NCBI RefSeq assembly: GCF_040581485.1
Contig: NC_090132.1
Coordinates: forward strand, 4,227,001 to 4,291,000
Length of the DNA stretch: 64,000 nt
Direction: 5' to 3'
Origin: Linepithema humile
Lineage: Eukaryota > Arthropoda > Insecta > Hymenoptera > Formicidae
In this document: piece after piece, positions 24,174 through 37,560 of the stretch
How positions within the stretch are numbered: the stretch's first letter is position 1
How the letters are laid out: the number at the start of each line of letters is the position of its first letter
Translations under genes and position numbers: made by a program
Notes under the pieces: model-generated
What the model saw: only the letters and a program-made list of their open reading frames with translations
Databases searched by the model: none
What the model was told of the DNA's origin: nothing

Positions 24174-24289
24174 CCAGATAGCATATATAAAACATCCTAA
24201 AGACATCTTGGATATCTTCAGAATGTCCTGAGGCAATTCTCAGGATATTGAGATATCCCTAAGATGTCCCTAGTTTTGTGCTATGTGGG
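24174..24289. repeat. 116-bp hairpin MITE
   Basis: The left arm (CCAGATAGCA ... AAAGACATCTTGGATATCTT ... TGTCCTGAG) is an imperfect inverted copy of the right arm (CTCAGGATATTGAGATATCC ... AAGATGTCC ... TGCTATGTGGG). The loop is only a few bases. It is compact, non-coding and AT-neutral compared with its very AT-rich surroundings, typical of a small hairpin MITE. Confidence 0.6.
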
Positions 24290-25009
24290 ATTATACTGGC
24301 AAATATTTTATACTTATCCGTTTTAGATTATTACTTTAGTTCAATCTCAAGATAGCAATCATAACGCTTGCAATGAAATACCTATTCATAGCGATAAAAG
24401 TAAAATAATTAACAAAAACAGAATTGTAGAAACTATTAAATTTAAAAAAATTCGCTACTCGAAATATGTTTTGTGTTCTAATTTATTTAAATTATGTAAT
24501 ATTTAAATGTTTGCATTATGTAAATTAAACGAATATTTTAATATTATCTTACTTAATTTTTTTTAATTTTATGATATTCCTTCAGTTGAAACCACCCAGT
24601 ATTTCCAATGTTTAATAAAATGTTTCTGATTATTACAATTATGCTAGACGTAAAAATGCAAATGTATCGATAAATAATATTTAGTTCAAAAATAGAAATA
24701 GATGATAAATTTCTTTAAGAAGCTTCAATGTCTTTTCATTCTAATAGATATTATGTATTTTTATACAATAATTTTAATTCTATACCAAATTGTATATTGA
24801 ATACTGATTTTTACTGATTTCAAAAGATGTAAGGTTCAAATTATATTATTACTAATATTTAAAAAGTTACATTAATTTAGTTTAGCTTAATCATTTTTAA
24901 GTATGGATAAATTAATGACAATATATCATAAGAAATTTATAAGAATATCAATCAATATCATAAGAATTTTCAAGGATTTAAATAAAAAAAAGATGCAGTA
25001 AAATAAACT

Positions 25010-25070
25010 CACAGTGATGCAGAAGATGTAGAAGATGCAATAGATGCAGAAGATGCAATAGATGCAACCG
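25010..25070. repeat. Imperfect 9-bp tandem repeat
   Basis: Runs of GATGCAGAA, GATGTAGAA and GATGCAATA repeat for about 55 bp, a minisatellite-like tract in non-coding sequence. Confidence 0.7.
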
Positions 25071-25714
25071 TTTGAAATCTTTAAAGATCTGAAAACGTAT
25101 AAAAGATTCATAAATATAAAAAATATCACAATATATAAAATGTAAATAAAAAAATACCAAAAGAGCTAAATAAAATAAACAAATTTTAAATGCAACAAAA
25201 AGATTTATATGCAAAAATTAAATTTATATAAAATACAAAAAAGAAATATTCAAATATTAAAATCAAAATTAAAAAAAAATTATTTAATATAAAAAATACC
25301 AAAGAACAGTTATAAATAATTCTAAAAAAATTAATTATATGAATATAATGAAGTCTCTCACCAGTCGTTGTCTACAGCATAACCCCTATAAACAATGAGT
25401 CTCCACTAATCCTTGGCACTAAACACTCACTCGCGAAAACCAATTGCGAAAATGCGTTAATGAACGCCACGCGATAATGATTCGACATTCCCGGTATCAA
25501 AAATCGTGTAAGAAAAATTCGACACTCCCGATGCATCATACTTGTGGAGCAAAACTTCGGCACTTGCGATATATTAATATTAACATGATAAAAATTCAAT
25601 ATTTTATATAAAGGAATATTAAAAACGCATTCGTTCAACTCGCAAACAAAATTGATGACGATTCTTATTGCAGAACAAACATAAACTGTAAATTAATTTC
25701 AAAAGATTTATTCG

Positions 25715-25814
25715 CGTCGCATGTTCCAACATGCTCCAATCTATAGTATTACGTTATGTATACATAGATATACTATAGATTGGAACATATTGGAGCATGT
25801 TAGGGCATGCGACG
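25715..25814. repeat. 100-bp near-palindromic hairpin repeat
   Basis: CGTCGCATGTTCCAACATG at the left and CATGTTAGGGCATGCGACG at the right are imperfect inverted copies, as are the adjoining CTCCAATCTATAGTA and TACTATAGATTGGA segments. The central 20-odd bases are not symmetric. It is probably a small MITE. Confidence 0.6.
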
Positions 25815-26799
25815 AAAACTTAAAATAACGATATCGAAGGTACTTTGCTCATGATTCCAAATAAAGAATTATAACCTATTGCTACTAGGCCATCGATCAT
25901 GGAATCGCACGCGATTTATTACGACGAATACAAACCCTGCACGAATTGTACGATTTATATTTTGATGCGTCTGATAAACGATTGTCTTATGACGTGGATA
26001 CAGTACGTATTTACTAGTGCACAAACTTTTGAAAAGAGAGAAAGGAAAAAAATATAAACATTGCGCGTAGTCATTTCTCGTACCACCAAGTTCCTGGAAT
26101 CGCGCCGCCGACTGTATTTGAATGCGCGTGAAGGGCGTACACTATTTGCGGATTCGCAAACAACTTCGGGCGATAAAATATTCTGTGCTATTGAAAATTT
26201 TCTTACGACTTTTATCCCGTTACATTCTCTACAAATAAATACATATGTATATCGATAATTGTGTAATTATTATTGTACAAGCATTATTGTAAGCCTAAAA
26301 ATCTGATAAAGAGTAATAACTATTATTTGAATCTAGAAAAATATTACCCGTAGAAATATCTCTCGTCAGCGAAAATTCACAACCACGAAGACTTGATTTC
26401 ATAGTAAGATAATAATTAATCAACTCCCTTCTTGACAATAACTAATATAATAAAGATATATAATAATTAATCAATTTTAAGTCGATCAAAATCCGTTTAA
26501 ACAAAAACGTTATGTGACTCTTGCTAGAAAATAACCGTTATAGAGCTCAATGCGCACGCATCACGTACAACTTTCTAATATTAGGCCGGTTTTACAATAC
26601 GTTGCAAATGCCCCGTCGCCAGTCGCGCATGCTCCGTCTTACCAAAATAAACGAGAAATAGCGCGTTTCAATTGGTGGTTGCCATCCTTGGCGACTGGCG
26701 ACTGGTCTTACGGTTATAGCGCACAGATCGTTAAAAATATGAGAGTTCTCTCTTTTGTGTTGAATATACCATGCTCTAATATCGACCAATAGGAACAAA

Positions 26800-26840
26800 G
26801 CAAGAAAGAGCACCTTTTGGAGAAAGATTGGCTCGGCAAG
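26800..26840 (+). promoter_or_regulatory. Likely 5' untranslated exon 1 of RpS7
   Basis: The RpS7 start codon lies directly after an acceptor (TTTTTAG at 27200-27206), so an upstream untranslated exon must exist. CTCGGCAAG ending at 26840, followed by GTGCGT, is a good donor about 370 bp upstream. The transcription start itself is not determined; the 5' limit given is approximate. Confidence 0.45.
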
Positions 26841-27206
26841 GTGCGTGTTTTTGAGAATTTTACATCAGTAGAACGTAATTTGACTATAAAATTTGTAATA
26901 AAATATGAAATATTTGCGCCATATAATGCCTAAAACGTTGTAATACGTAAAACATATAATAATTTTTCCGGATTGCGTATTCACATGTTGATTAAACTAG
27001 ATTTAGTTCGGCTTCACAATTGTTACACGTATTAAAATGTTGTTTATGTCATGTTGAAAAACAATTTCCAGTATTTGCAGATTCTAGTTTGAAATTAATA
27101 TTTTTAAAGAGTATTTTGACACAGAATTTTATACAGATATTTACGAAGTTTTTACAAATAATATTCTAACCTTAAAAGTAATAACCTAACCTTATAATCT
27201 TTTTAG

Positions 27207-28260
27207 ATGTTAACAACGAATGCAAAGATAATTAAAGGCGGCGGGACTGAGCCCGACCAATTCGAGGTCAGCGTTTCTCAAGCTCTCCTTGAGTTGGAGA
27301 TGAATAGTGACCTCAAATCGCAGTTGAGAGAACTCTACATCACTAAGGCAAAGGAGATCGAAACAAACAACAAGAAGGTAACATTTGGTTTACCACAGTC
27401 TATTGGTTACTTATAGCTATATTTTCTTTTTTATATAACTTGCTTGCTTTGTTATCATATAGAAATTGTAAATCTTAACTTTCTGTGCTTAAACTTAAAT
27501 TTTTCCTTTTAATAACTTTGTTAATGTACATTTGTACTTTTAGTTAATTTTGCTTGCTACATACATATATTACATATATTATCTCTTGCAAGAATTATAT
27601 AATCATCTTTTTTACAGTCGATCATCATATATGTGCCCATGCCAAAGTTGAAGGCATTCCAAAAAATTCAGACAAGGCTAGTGCGCGAACTAGAGAAAAA
27701 GTTTTCTGGAAAACATGTTATGTTCATTGGTGAACGTAAAATTTTGCCAAAGCCAACAAGGAAAACGCGCACTAAGAACAAGCAGAAACGTCCTAGAAGG
27801 TAAGAAAATAAAAATAAATAAATATTTGTTTTTCTTAAAATAATTTTTCTTAAATTTAAAGAAAAAATATAATTATATCAATAGATCCACAATAGAAAAT
27901 ATCAATACAGAATCTTACTAGCATGTACAAACAATTAACATTCCATATTTTTATTTAGTCGTACTTTGACATCTGTTTATGACGCAATATTGGAGGATTT
28001 AGTGTACCCTGTTGAAATAGTTGGCAAGCGCATCAGAGTCAAACTTGATGGCTCGCAGCTTATTAAAGTTCATCTTGACAAAAATGAACAGACAAACATT
28101 GAACACAAGGTATATTTATTTATTTTTTTGTTTGATATTGATGGTTGTAACAAAGAACTAATTTTCATGTATATTTGGACAGGTTGATACGTTTGCTTCA
28201 GTATACAAACAACTGACTGGGCGGGATGTCACATTTGAATTCCCTGAATCTTATGTATGA
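27207..28260 (+). CDS. RpS7: 40S ribosomal protein S7, 4 coding exons, 193 aa
   Basis: A structural protein of the small ribosomal subunit. Coding exons: 27207-27377, 27618-27799, 27959-28109, 28183-28260; all have GT-AG borders and compatible phases, total 582 nt. The protein begins MLTTNAKIIKGGG, contains ELEKKFSGKHV and ERKILPKPTRKTR in the middle and GKRIRVKLDGSQL and LTGRDVTFEFPESYV near the end. These match the eukaryotic eS7 family over the whole length (the fly protein is 194 residues). The start codon is the first base of an exon, so the 5' untranslated region is in a separate exon, a common layout for ribosomal protein genes. Confidence 0.97.
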
Positions 28261-28269
28261 TAAATATGG

Positions 28270-28275
28270 AATAAA
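28270..28275 (+). terminator. AATAAA polyadenylation signal of RpS7
   Basis: AATAAA lies 10 bp after the RpS7 stop codon, implying a very short 3' untranslated region, as is typical of ribosomal protein mRNAs. Confidence 0.8.
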
Positions 28276-28859
28276 AGTTTGAACCACTAATTGTATTACT
28301 TGTTGAACTTTATTTCATGTTATTTTTTAATAGAATTGCAACAGTTATTGATTTGACTATTAGGTTAATATATTAATATAGAAATATATATAAAAATTTC
28401 AGATACAATAATAAGAAAGAATCGATTAAAAGTTAGAAAAGCATACCTATTAACAAAAATATGTTAATATATGTATATTACATGGAATTTAACAATGTTA
28501 CAATCTTTATTTGTCTTGCTTGATTTTAACACTTCTAAAGCACAAGATATTGGTAAATATTCTGATATTTGTGTGTATTATTATTTTAATTAAAATTTTT
28601 TAAGTACACATATATGTATATATTGCAATATACATATACACGTATATTGCAATCTTTTTCATGCTTCTGTTATATAAAGTTATGTTAATACATTTATTTA
28701 TAAATATCAAATTATATATGTTTATATATGTTTTATATATATGTTCAGTATTTTTTAAAAAGAGAATAAATACAAAATGTGACAATTAAAGAACACATTT
28801 TCCGTAGGAAATGGTTGGTAACACTAGCCACTAGCCACTAGCATAATAATTCCAGCAAC

Positions 28860-29367
28860 ATGGCGTTTACACTGTGGACGCTTTTTGAAGCAACTTTATT
28901 ATGCTTAAATGCAGTTTGTGTTTTGAACGAGGAAAGATTTCTCGCTAAAGGTAATATAATCATACATTACTTTTATTTATTTTAATTAATCTGCACGAAT
29001 TATAGAAATTTTAAATTACTATTTTTATAGGTTATGAATGTATGAAGGTTTAATTTCAAAACATAAAATATTGTCTAAATTTATGTTACATTCTCACATT
29101 AAAACTAATATGGAACATTTTTTACAGTTGGTTGGGCGTCATGGCAAAATGTACAAGGATTTGGGGAACCTCCAACAGCTAAATCACAAATATTGAATCT
29201 TATTAAATCAATACGAACTGTGATGAGGGGTAATATGAAAAACTGATGATACAATATTTAAGATTATAATTACTTCATCTTCTAATCTTTATCTGTAATA
29301 TTAATTTTCAGTGCCCTTGATATTTTTTAACATCTTAACAGTAATTGTGAAGCTTATACTAGGATAA
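28860..29367 (+). CDS. IER3IP1: IER3IP1 / Yos1-like ER-Golgi transport protein, 3 exons, 82 aa
   Basis: A small membrane protein of the endoplasmic reticulum and early Golgi, needed for vesicle traffic between them (yeast Yos1 family). Coding exons: 28860-28950, 29128-29229, 29312-29367, with phases 1 and 1, total 249 nt. The 82 residues equal the usual family length. It has an N-terminal hydrophobic segment beginning MAFTLWTLFEATLLCLNAVC, then the conserved LNEERFL, a loop with GFGEPPTAKSQILNLI and RTVMRVPLI, and a C-terminal hydrophobic segment ending VKLILG. The start is supported by family alignment from residue 1. The gene lies 600 bp after RpS7 on the same strand, and a short triplicated CACTAGC-type repeat sits just upstream of its ATG. 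Confidence 0.93.
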
Positions 29368-29895
29368 TGAAAAGGAAAAGGAAACAATGTAAATATATCG
29401 TAAAATGATGTGTTTAAGATAAAACTATTGAATAATGTACACAAAGAAACTTATTAAATTATATTACTTTTACATTTGTAACAAAGTATAATATGTTGTA
29501 ATTTCCATCATGTCCATATAACTGTCTACAAGAATAATGAATTAATCACTTTTATATAAAGCAAGCATATATATACACACATTTTAACTTATTTCTAGTT
29601 AACAATAATTATTTTTTTATAGAAAAATATACTATTTAATTATTTTTGCACTATTATTTTTTAATTTCTATATTGTTTTAACAAAAGCTTATAATTTTAT
29701 TATATATGCTATATATTTTTCTGTAGAGTGGAACTACTTTATCTATGATTTTTATCTATGATTTAAACATTATCTTGATAAATTATATCTTTAATAAATT
29801 GTGTGAAAACTGTTTTGCATGAGTATCATATTTTTTATAGGAAGTAATGTATAAAAGTGTTGTTAGGAGCAATTGGTGTAGCATGGTTGGTAACG

Positions 29896-30545
29896 TATAA
29901 AAGGTGAAGTTAGCCGCGCGATTTTTGATTTCCTTCATCTTCTATTACTTCCTTTGGACGCCATAAGTCGAGCTGAACGGATCGTAGCTCCGTGTGAGTA
30001 TGCTTTTCCTCATTATTTTTTCATCGTAATGTAAAATTCGCGTTGAAATTAATATCGGGAGTGTTGCGCAATGTCATTGTGATATAATAAAACAAAGTGT
30101 CGAAAGTGTCGTATAATGTTTCGCGCGATAGTCACGATGTAACAAATTTCGTGTCGACAGTATTAATGGCGGGAGTGTCGTTCAAAGTGTCGTGCGTTTT
30201 TAACCGTATGATTATGAATAAACTTTATCGTATACTAGAAACATCAGAATGATAGAGGAGTAGCCATAAAGAAACAAGAGAAGAGGAGGAGGAAGAGGAG
30301 ACGGAGACCCGAGACACATTGACCTACGACGGAGCAACTACGACGGAGGTGAAAAATTTATTTATTGCTTGTTATTTGAGTGATATATTAATCGCAATAT
30401 TTATGTCCGCAACAAGCGTGGAGAACTCATTTATTTATTTATAATAAATATCTGCTTTGAAAATGGATAAAAGATTTATTAATTTTAATATATTTGTATT
30501 TTACAGATCAACGTTATAACTTTACTGCTGCGCATCCTGTGCTGA
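29896..30545 (+). promoter_or_regulatory. TATA box and possible spliced untranslated exons
   Basis: TATAAAAG at 29896-29903 is followed about 35 bp later by a pyrimidine-rich start-like stretch (TTTCCTTCATCTTC). A good donor CGT|GTGAGT follows at 29993/29994. A purine-rich exon-like block ends at a GAG|GTGAAA junction near 30347. A third block between TTTTACAG (to 30507) and GTG|GTGAGT (near 30549) could be another exon. None carries a long open frame. They may be 5' untranslated exons of a gene to the right, or a spliced non-coding RNA. Confidence 0.35.
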
Positions 30546-30730
30546 GTGGTGAGTACTAATTTATCTTTAAACTGCATTTTATATCAAAGCATATGAAGGT
30601 AATTCACATAACCAATTTGTATAAAAATTCTGTTCTGATGAGTATATATAAAAGTATATGAGTGTATGCAATCTATGTACGTGCAATGATAGATATTACT
30701 ATTTGTATATTTATTTTGGAACTATATTTA

Positions 30731-31806
30731 ATTAATATTAAATATTTGTAACATAATTAAATTAAACATTTTTAAACTGTCCTAAATACTTAAGATTGCA
30801 TAACATAAACACTTGCACAATAACATATTATATTATTATGATAATAAAAAGAAAAATAATAATAAATCTTTATTTTAAATTAAATTTAACATTTTATTAA
30901 CATTTTTTGAGTAAAAGATATAAAAACTTGATAAATAATTAATTTTGTTTAAAATTAATTAAAAATATAATTTAATTAATTTAATGAACTACTATTTTAA
31001 TTACTATAATTATTATAGTAATTTAATCCATACACGTGAAGCACAATGCTAACTCAGTTTGTGCCTTTAGTACAGATATGCACCAAACAGCAATGTCGCT
31101 TACCAGCAAAGTTAAGAAATATGCAACTGCATGCAACTATACGTTTCTAATCTCTTTTTGTAAATGTAGATAGCGGTAACTGACTCAGCAAATGTTTGGT
31201 AAAAATATTGGCATAGTCTTTTAAATTTCAGATTTCTATCTGTTTTTTATTTTTATTTTTTAACATCTATTGATTCACGCAAGCCAAATTAGTTCAATTA
31301 TTATTCTTTATACAATGTATAATTTTATTGATCACAAACTAATAATATTATTTTATTATAAGTACAGTAATACATAAATTGATTTTTTATATTTTATATT
31401 GTCTTATATCATTATATTTTGATTAATTTCAATTTGATTATTGTTTAAAAATTTTATTGAAAGCTATCTTTCTTTAATAATTTTTGAAAATTTAATATTG
31501 TATATTATGATAAATAAAACTTAAATTACACTTTTATTTTAATATATACAATTTAAATACTAAATAAATTAAATTATATTTTTAATTAATTTTAATCAAA
31601 ATTAATTTTTTTTAAGTTTTTATATCTTTCACTAAAAAAAATGTTAATGTTAAATTTAATTTAAAATGAAGATTTACTGTTATTTTTATTCTTATTATCA
31701 TAACAATATAATATGTTATTGTGCAGTGTTATGTTATGCAATTTTAACTATTTAGGACAGTTTAGAAATGTTTATTTTAATTATGTTGCAAATATTTAAT
31801 ATTAAT
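30731..31806. mobile_element. Foldback element of about 1.08 kb with arms of about 250 bp
   Basis: The arms at about 30731-30990 and about 31550-31806 are inverted copies with scattered mismatches and small indels. They begin ATTAATATTAAATATTTG and share segments such as TAAACTGTCCTAAATA, ATTGCATAACATAA and AAAGATATAAAAACTT. The centre (about 31,000-31,550) has no open frame. It is therefore a non-autonomous DNA transposon or foldback element, older than the palindrome at 6.8 kb, judging by arm divergence. Confidence 0.65.
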
Positions 31807-34800
31807 GACCGATAAGTGAGATTTCTCATATATTACATATATTACATTAAAATCTTTAAACACAACACAAACTTATGAGAATTTTCTTCTATATTTAATC
31901 ATTATAATTTGACAATTACTTTGTAATTGAAGTCGCGAATAATATGAAAAGATTAACACAACGAATGTATCTTGCATAAGCGTTTCGCGTGTGAGTTGGT
32001 GTTATAGGCGCGAGTACTGATATACTTGCAGATAGAACAAACGGTAGCTTAAGTTACGTTACCGTTCATTTCCATTTCAATTACTGCTTCCCGGATCATT
32101 TGAAACGTAAATTGACTGGTCAACGGCCAGCGCATAAATAATCGGCGTTCGTTTGCGGAAGATGCGAAGAGCCGGATGAGCCGTCTTCGGCGCCTTCCTT
32201 CTTGCGGATTTACGAACAAAGTGATAGGACACTAGGAAGACTCGATGATTTTCCCGTAACTTTCTCCCCTTCCTCGCTTTCTCAGGATGGAAGAAGTGCC
32301 TTGCGGGGTAATCAGTGACTATTACACCGGATTCGCTCTTTGTTGTGTGCGTGCATGCATGCGAACACGTAAAGACTTATTAGCTTTATTAAACGTGACT
32401 TGCACGAACCTTTGCGCTATTGTCACGTCAGTAATACTTGATTGCTCTATAAAGTTTCATTTTAATTTTCATTCTGTATCATATTTTTTTGTTGCCAGAA
32501 ACGTTTTAATCAATTTAGAATATTAATTATTTAGAATATTTTGTAGTAAAAAAATGCGATAAAATTTTTTACTACTAATTTACTTAAAATTCAATCGACT
32601 AATTTTATTTAAAAACATACAAATATTTCATAGAGAATTAAATAAGACGACAAATATATATTTATTTAGGAATTGCGTTTATTTATCATGTGATTGGATT
32701 TACAATCTTTAAATCGATTTTTTTCTTAAAGTTAAAACCAATATCTGCGCAGCATTCAGGTTGTTAGAGAAAGATTGATACTAGATTGGTCAAAGAATTT
32801 ATGGATGTAAGGAGTGCCGGTTCTGTGCATGAGGTAACGTTATAACGGTGCGGTCGTTTCTGCCGGGAATTACGTATGATCTCCTTCGCGGCGCGCAACG
32901 CTACAGGTTGCGAAGATGCAACGTCGATCGACGGTTGTGCAAGCGTCTTGCCCGATTTACTGTATATCGCTCCTTGCCGATGATTCAATCCGCTAGTTTT
33001 AGACACGCGCAAAAATTCACCATCGTTTTCTCATTTCAAACTTAATTCTATTATAATGCGCATTTAAAAAAAGATTTATGAAACTTGTTTAGAGATTCTT
33101 GGCTCGAAGAAACTCGAAGAGAAATAAAACCGTAGATTAACATAGAGATATATAAAGGATAGAAATAGTGGTCGCTGTTTTCACGATTAGCTATCTATTA
33201 GAGACTTTTACTATCTTTCTCCGAGAGAATCGCTTTCGCAGAATAATGATGAGTTTAATCAGCTTCTTGACTTCAAAAGTATAATCTTTATTTATAATTT
33301 TTGGTTTTTTTATAATTCGAATTCAGAAATAAAAAGTATTTTATTGCCACTAAATACACGGTTCAAGAATCTTCGAAGGTCTTAAATGTATTATAGGTCA
33401 ACATTAATATTACAGTTCTTAGAAAGAGATCTTATCTCTCGTATCTCGTTAGTTTCGGTGCATGCAAAATGAAATCACAGTGCGCTAAGAATGAAATGCC
33501 GTATCGCGAATTGATTTATCTTGAGCATCGCGCAACCTAGTACCTAATTAAAGTTCATGCAACCTGACGATACGTAATCTGAGGACGCGCGATTCTGCCT
33601 TACAGTCGCAATTATGGAAGAAAAAAACCAAGGAGGGAACAATTTGCCTGAATAGAGTAATTCATTGAGGTTGTTTTTGCGATCTCGTCCAGATTAACGT
33701 GACAACGTTGTTGAGCAACGCGCGTGTATTCTGTGTACTTTTGTCAAAAGTCCCGAGCAAAAATGGAACTAGCGAAAGTACGAGGACTGACAGAACCATT
33801 GTAAATCCGGTGCACGTTTTACACGTCTCGACAAATCTATTTCACATAATTGGTAGCGCGGATGGCATTGTATCCATCGCGCACTTCCTCTCCCGATGCC
33901 TCTCTCTTTTTCGCACGCTAGGATTTCCTTAGTGCCTAGGATCGGCACTGATCGGGTTCACTGATTAAGTAGATCTTACGGTATTAAACGATCTACATTC
34001 AAACCCTTCAGATAACAATCAGTAGTGTAGCTAGATATTTTTTCGTTCTTTTCGGTTGTAAGGATTACAAAATCAATTTTTTTTGCCCTTTTTTTAATTT
34101 CAATAACATCATATTTATATCCATACTTGTATATTATTGTAACGAAATTTGTTTTAAACAATGTAAAATTAATAGCTACATTTTTAAATAGATCTCTTAT
34201 CAATGCTAATGACGTAAATTCTGAAAAACAATCAGTATCTCTTATCACTGTTGGGAAAACAAATCTCTATTTTAGGCGAACTAGTTCGCTAGTTGTTAAA
34301 TGAAACTTGGCTTTCGTTCATTTGTATTATTAACTGTTATTTTATATTAGAAATACTTATTTAATAACATTTTTTATTAATTTGTATAAGTAATTTTTCT
34401 GAATTCGATCTTTTATTAATTTTGCATAACGTTGACGCAAAAATAATATGAAGACGCAAATTATGACTGTCGCGCGACAACGCGAAGTGAGTCATGTCCT
34501 TGTAACTGGAGCGCACATTGCGTCGGTTCGGTAAATGCGTATTTTTCTTTCCTTTCGCACGCCGGCGGTCGAATTCATGCGCGCCTCTCTTGCAAAACTC
34601 TATAGAGAATCTCACACAGTGAGTACATGCGCCTCTCCATCTACCTTCTGGCGATCTCACCGTATCCCCTGGCGCGAAGTCGCGCGGCACTTTCCCTGGT
34701 AGACGTCGCAGCTATGTACGTAAGTCTTTCGGGACAGATAGCCGGTTGATACCACGCTTTCCTCTGTCTCTCACGAAACCATTTTTAATAGACACTTTGT

Positions 34801-37560
34801 AGTGGAGTCATCGCCGTGTGTCGCCTTGCCAAGTATTATGAAAGTGCACGCCGACTTCGTATGCACGACATTCCTTCACACGATATTTATGTTATCGTAA
34901 ACTCTTGGTAAACTGCGGGGAGGGTTTTCAGAATTTAAGAATTATAGCTTTCTGTCGCCTTACGCGTGTTTTGATCTTGTTCTTTATTAGAGTTTCGAAT
35001 TTAAATTTTGCGTTTTATATTATATTTTGATATTATATAATTAAAATTGTCGTTCATGTATTTTTATTTTTATTTTCTTTGGACTCTGAAGTACTTAACT
35101 GCATTTTAAAATTTCTAATTTCCGTAGCAAATAATTTCACTGCTATGAAAATAAATTCTTCACGCTGAGAATAAGTTTCTCTATTTTCAACTGGCACAAA
35201 CATTATTCCAAACGCGGAATTTCCCATCTTACGTGAAGCATTCATTTTTCTCACTCTTCAATCTTGTTAAACTCGCATTTGGTCTTTATCAATTTGTTTG
35301 AAGGTGTTTAACGATACGGAAATAAGATATCAATTTACGCGAAAGATAGCAAATGTCGGACAACACTGTTTGTTATTTACCTTAGAAATATCTGACGGAA
35401 AAGTTAGGATATACTTATTTCCTCTTCGTCGAGATAACGCGATAAATCTATCTGAACGTCGTCAATATTATTGACAATATTCATTTTGTCATTAACATCG
35501 GCGTTCACCCTCTTACCTAACTGTTTCAAGCTCGTATCTTTTAAACACGGTGTTAACATTTTCTCGTTACATAACTCAGCGCACCTATAATTTATGAAGT
35601 TTTTCTTACACGCATAAACGTCATCCTGATGTATCTTGAAGATATATGTAAGGAATGCGGAAATAATTTACCTATTTGAGCATATAAGTATGCATATTAC
35701 ATGGTAAAGCAGCTTAATTCACAACAAAGCAAATAATTCAACTAAATAATTGAGAATAGAATATAAGTTTTCTTTTCATCTTTTAGCTTTATCCTCAAAG
35801 CATTTATTTGCATTATGATCTTCCATGTATATACGTATTTGATAATTTTTTATAAATTAAAATTTGGAAAATGTAACTCGTAAAAAAAATATATATATAT
35901 TAGATTTCTATACTGTTTTCACCTACATATTTTAAAATTTTTTAATTCAAAATTTTGTTTAATAATATAATTTTTAATTAAAATAAGAAATTGATTTATA
36001 TTTTCTTTGCGACATTTATAGTAAATTAATACTTTTATCACATATCTAATATTATTTGTATCTTTTTTTTCATAATGCATGTTTATGCGTTCTCACTTTA
36101 CGCAATTTGCACGAATGCAACTGAGTTTCAGAGATACATCAAGATTTTGTGTAATGACTTAATCTCAGACTAATCACACCTCGATTAACTCTTATTTCCA
36201 TCGTGCCTTAATTATTTTTAGTTTGTGCCTATCCCAGTTACTTCACACACTTTCATATTTAATATTTCTCTCTATTTTTTGAATAATTATTGCGCGTGCA
36301 CTCATAAATTTGCAACGCGGCAATATATTTTTTGTTGTTTTCGAGACTTAAAATTGACTCGGTTATTCAGATTTCACAAAGAAAATTTGAATAATTATTG
36401 TACATGAGAATAATTATTGTCGTCATAAATGTGAGTTATAACACATCTATAAAACCGACGCTGATGAATGTCGTTATAAACGTCTAGTAGCTGCTACCTA
36501 CCTACAAAACATGTTAAGTGTTTTCGAGATAGCAATAAACGCCTCTTTTCAGTAGGATAATAAGCTTAAATAATGTAATAAAAATGCAGATCGCAAGTTG
36601 TTTTCTCAATTTCTTATCTTAATTATAATGTAAAGAAAAGCCTATCATATACAAAGAGAAGAGATTAGTCTTGGATTAAATTTAATTTGATATAAAATAA
36701 GTGAATGTTAAATTTAAATAATCATTTACTGATAGTCACTTAATTGCAGTAAAATTTTAAATTTAAAGCCTAAAAGAAAGCAAAAATAACAAGAGATATA
36801 TGGAGTTGAACAGATATACTCTATATTTGAAGCGAAAAGTCTAGCAGCATACATATCAAGATAAGTTTATATACTCGAACAACTTACGTCATCTCTGCAA
36901 TTAAGAAACTCAGAGCTCTGATGCTAATCTCGGGTATAACTCGAATGAGAAAGGAGCGCGGGCGTCTCATGATCATGCCGTAAGAAGTTGTTTGAAAGTA
37001 CGATGAAGAAAAAGTCGAAATCTCCAGTATCCCCCGGACATCCTTTGCCCAAATAAACCGAGGATATTTCACTCGGCTCGCAACGCGAACGCAAAATCAA
37101 GCCACTTTCGAATCTTGACCGATGGCCAGGTCTTCTCTCTCCTTCTCCCTTACTCCCGTAACGCGATGCCCTTTTGCGTGCTTGCCGAGAATTTACGTCA
37201 TGTCCAGGTGGAGAAGCACGGCCTTCCCCTCCTCAGCAGGGATAATGCGAACCCATCGGCACATCGGTTTGCAAGTGAAAGGAGAAAGGCGCCGATCTCT
37301 CGAAACGTCGATGAAGAAAAAGAGAAACGATCGGACATCTTTCGAGGATAAGGCGACGCGGAAAAAAAAATGTGGAAAAAAAACCTGTACGAGCCTGAGG
37401 ACGAGCGTGTCTCTGGCGGCAATCGCTGGGGTCACGCAGAACATAGAACGCGGCGATAATCATGATCGTTGACAGTTGATGAAGGAAAAGTGAAATTAGG
37501 AACAACAAGGAAGAGAGCAGAGAACGTTCGCTAAAGGCGAATCGCTCCGTTTCTATCTAG
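31807..37560. other. Gene-poor stretch, 5.7 kb
   Basis: No protein family is recognisable. GC-richer patches lie at about 32,100-32,350, 32,830-33,010, 34,480-34,740 and 36,880-37,480. In the first, CTCAG at 32281-32285 followed by GATGGAAGAAGTGCC could be a splice acceptor followed by a start codon, but the open frame carries no known motif and no compatible downstream exon was found. These patches may be promoters or untranslated exons of genes extending beyond what I can trace. Confidence 0.4.

Larger units (their letters stand above)
23330..26800. other. Gene-free AT-rich stretch with short repeats
   Basis: No gene recognised. It contains two hairpin-type repeats and a short tandem repeat, listed separately. 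A moderately GC-rich patch at about 26,050-26,260 and another at 26,540-26,840 precede RpS7; the second probably includes the RpS7 promoter. Confidence 0.5.

Noticed and set aside
32287..32526. Possible first coding exon starting MEEVPCG
   Set aside because: The acceptor-like CTCAG and ATG are suggestive, but there is no domain and no compatible next exon.
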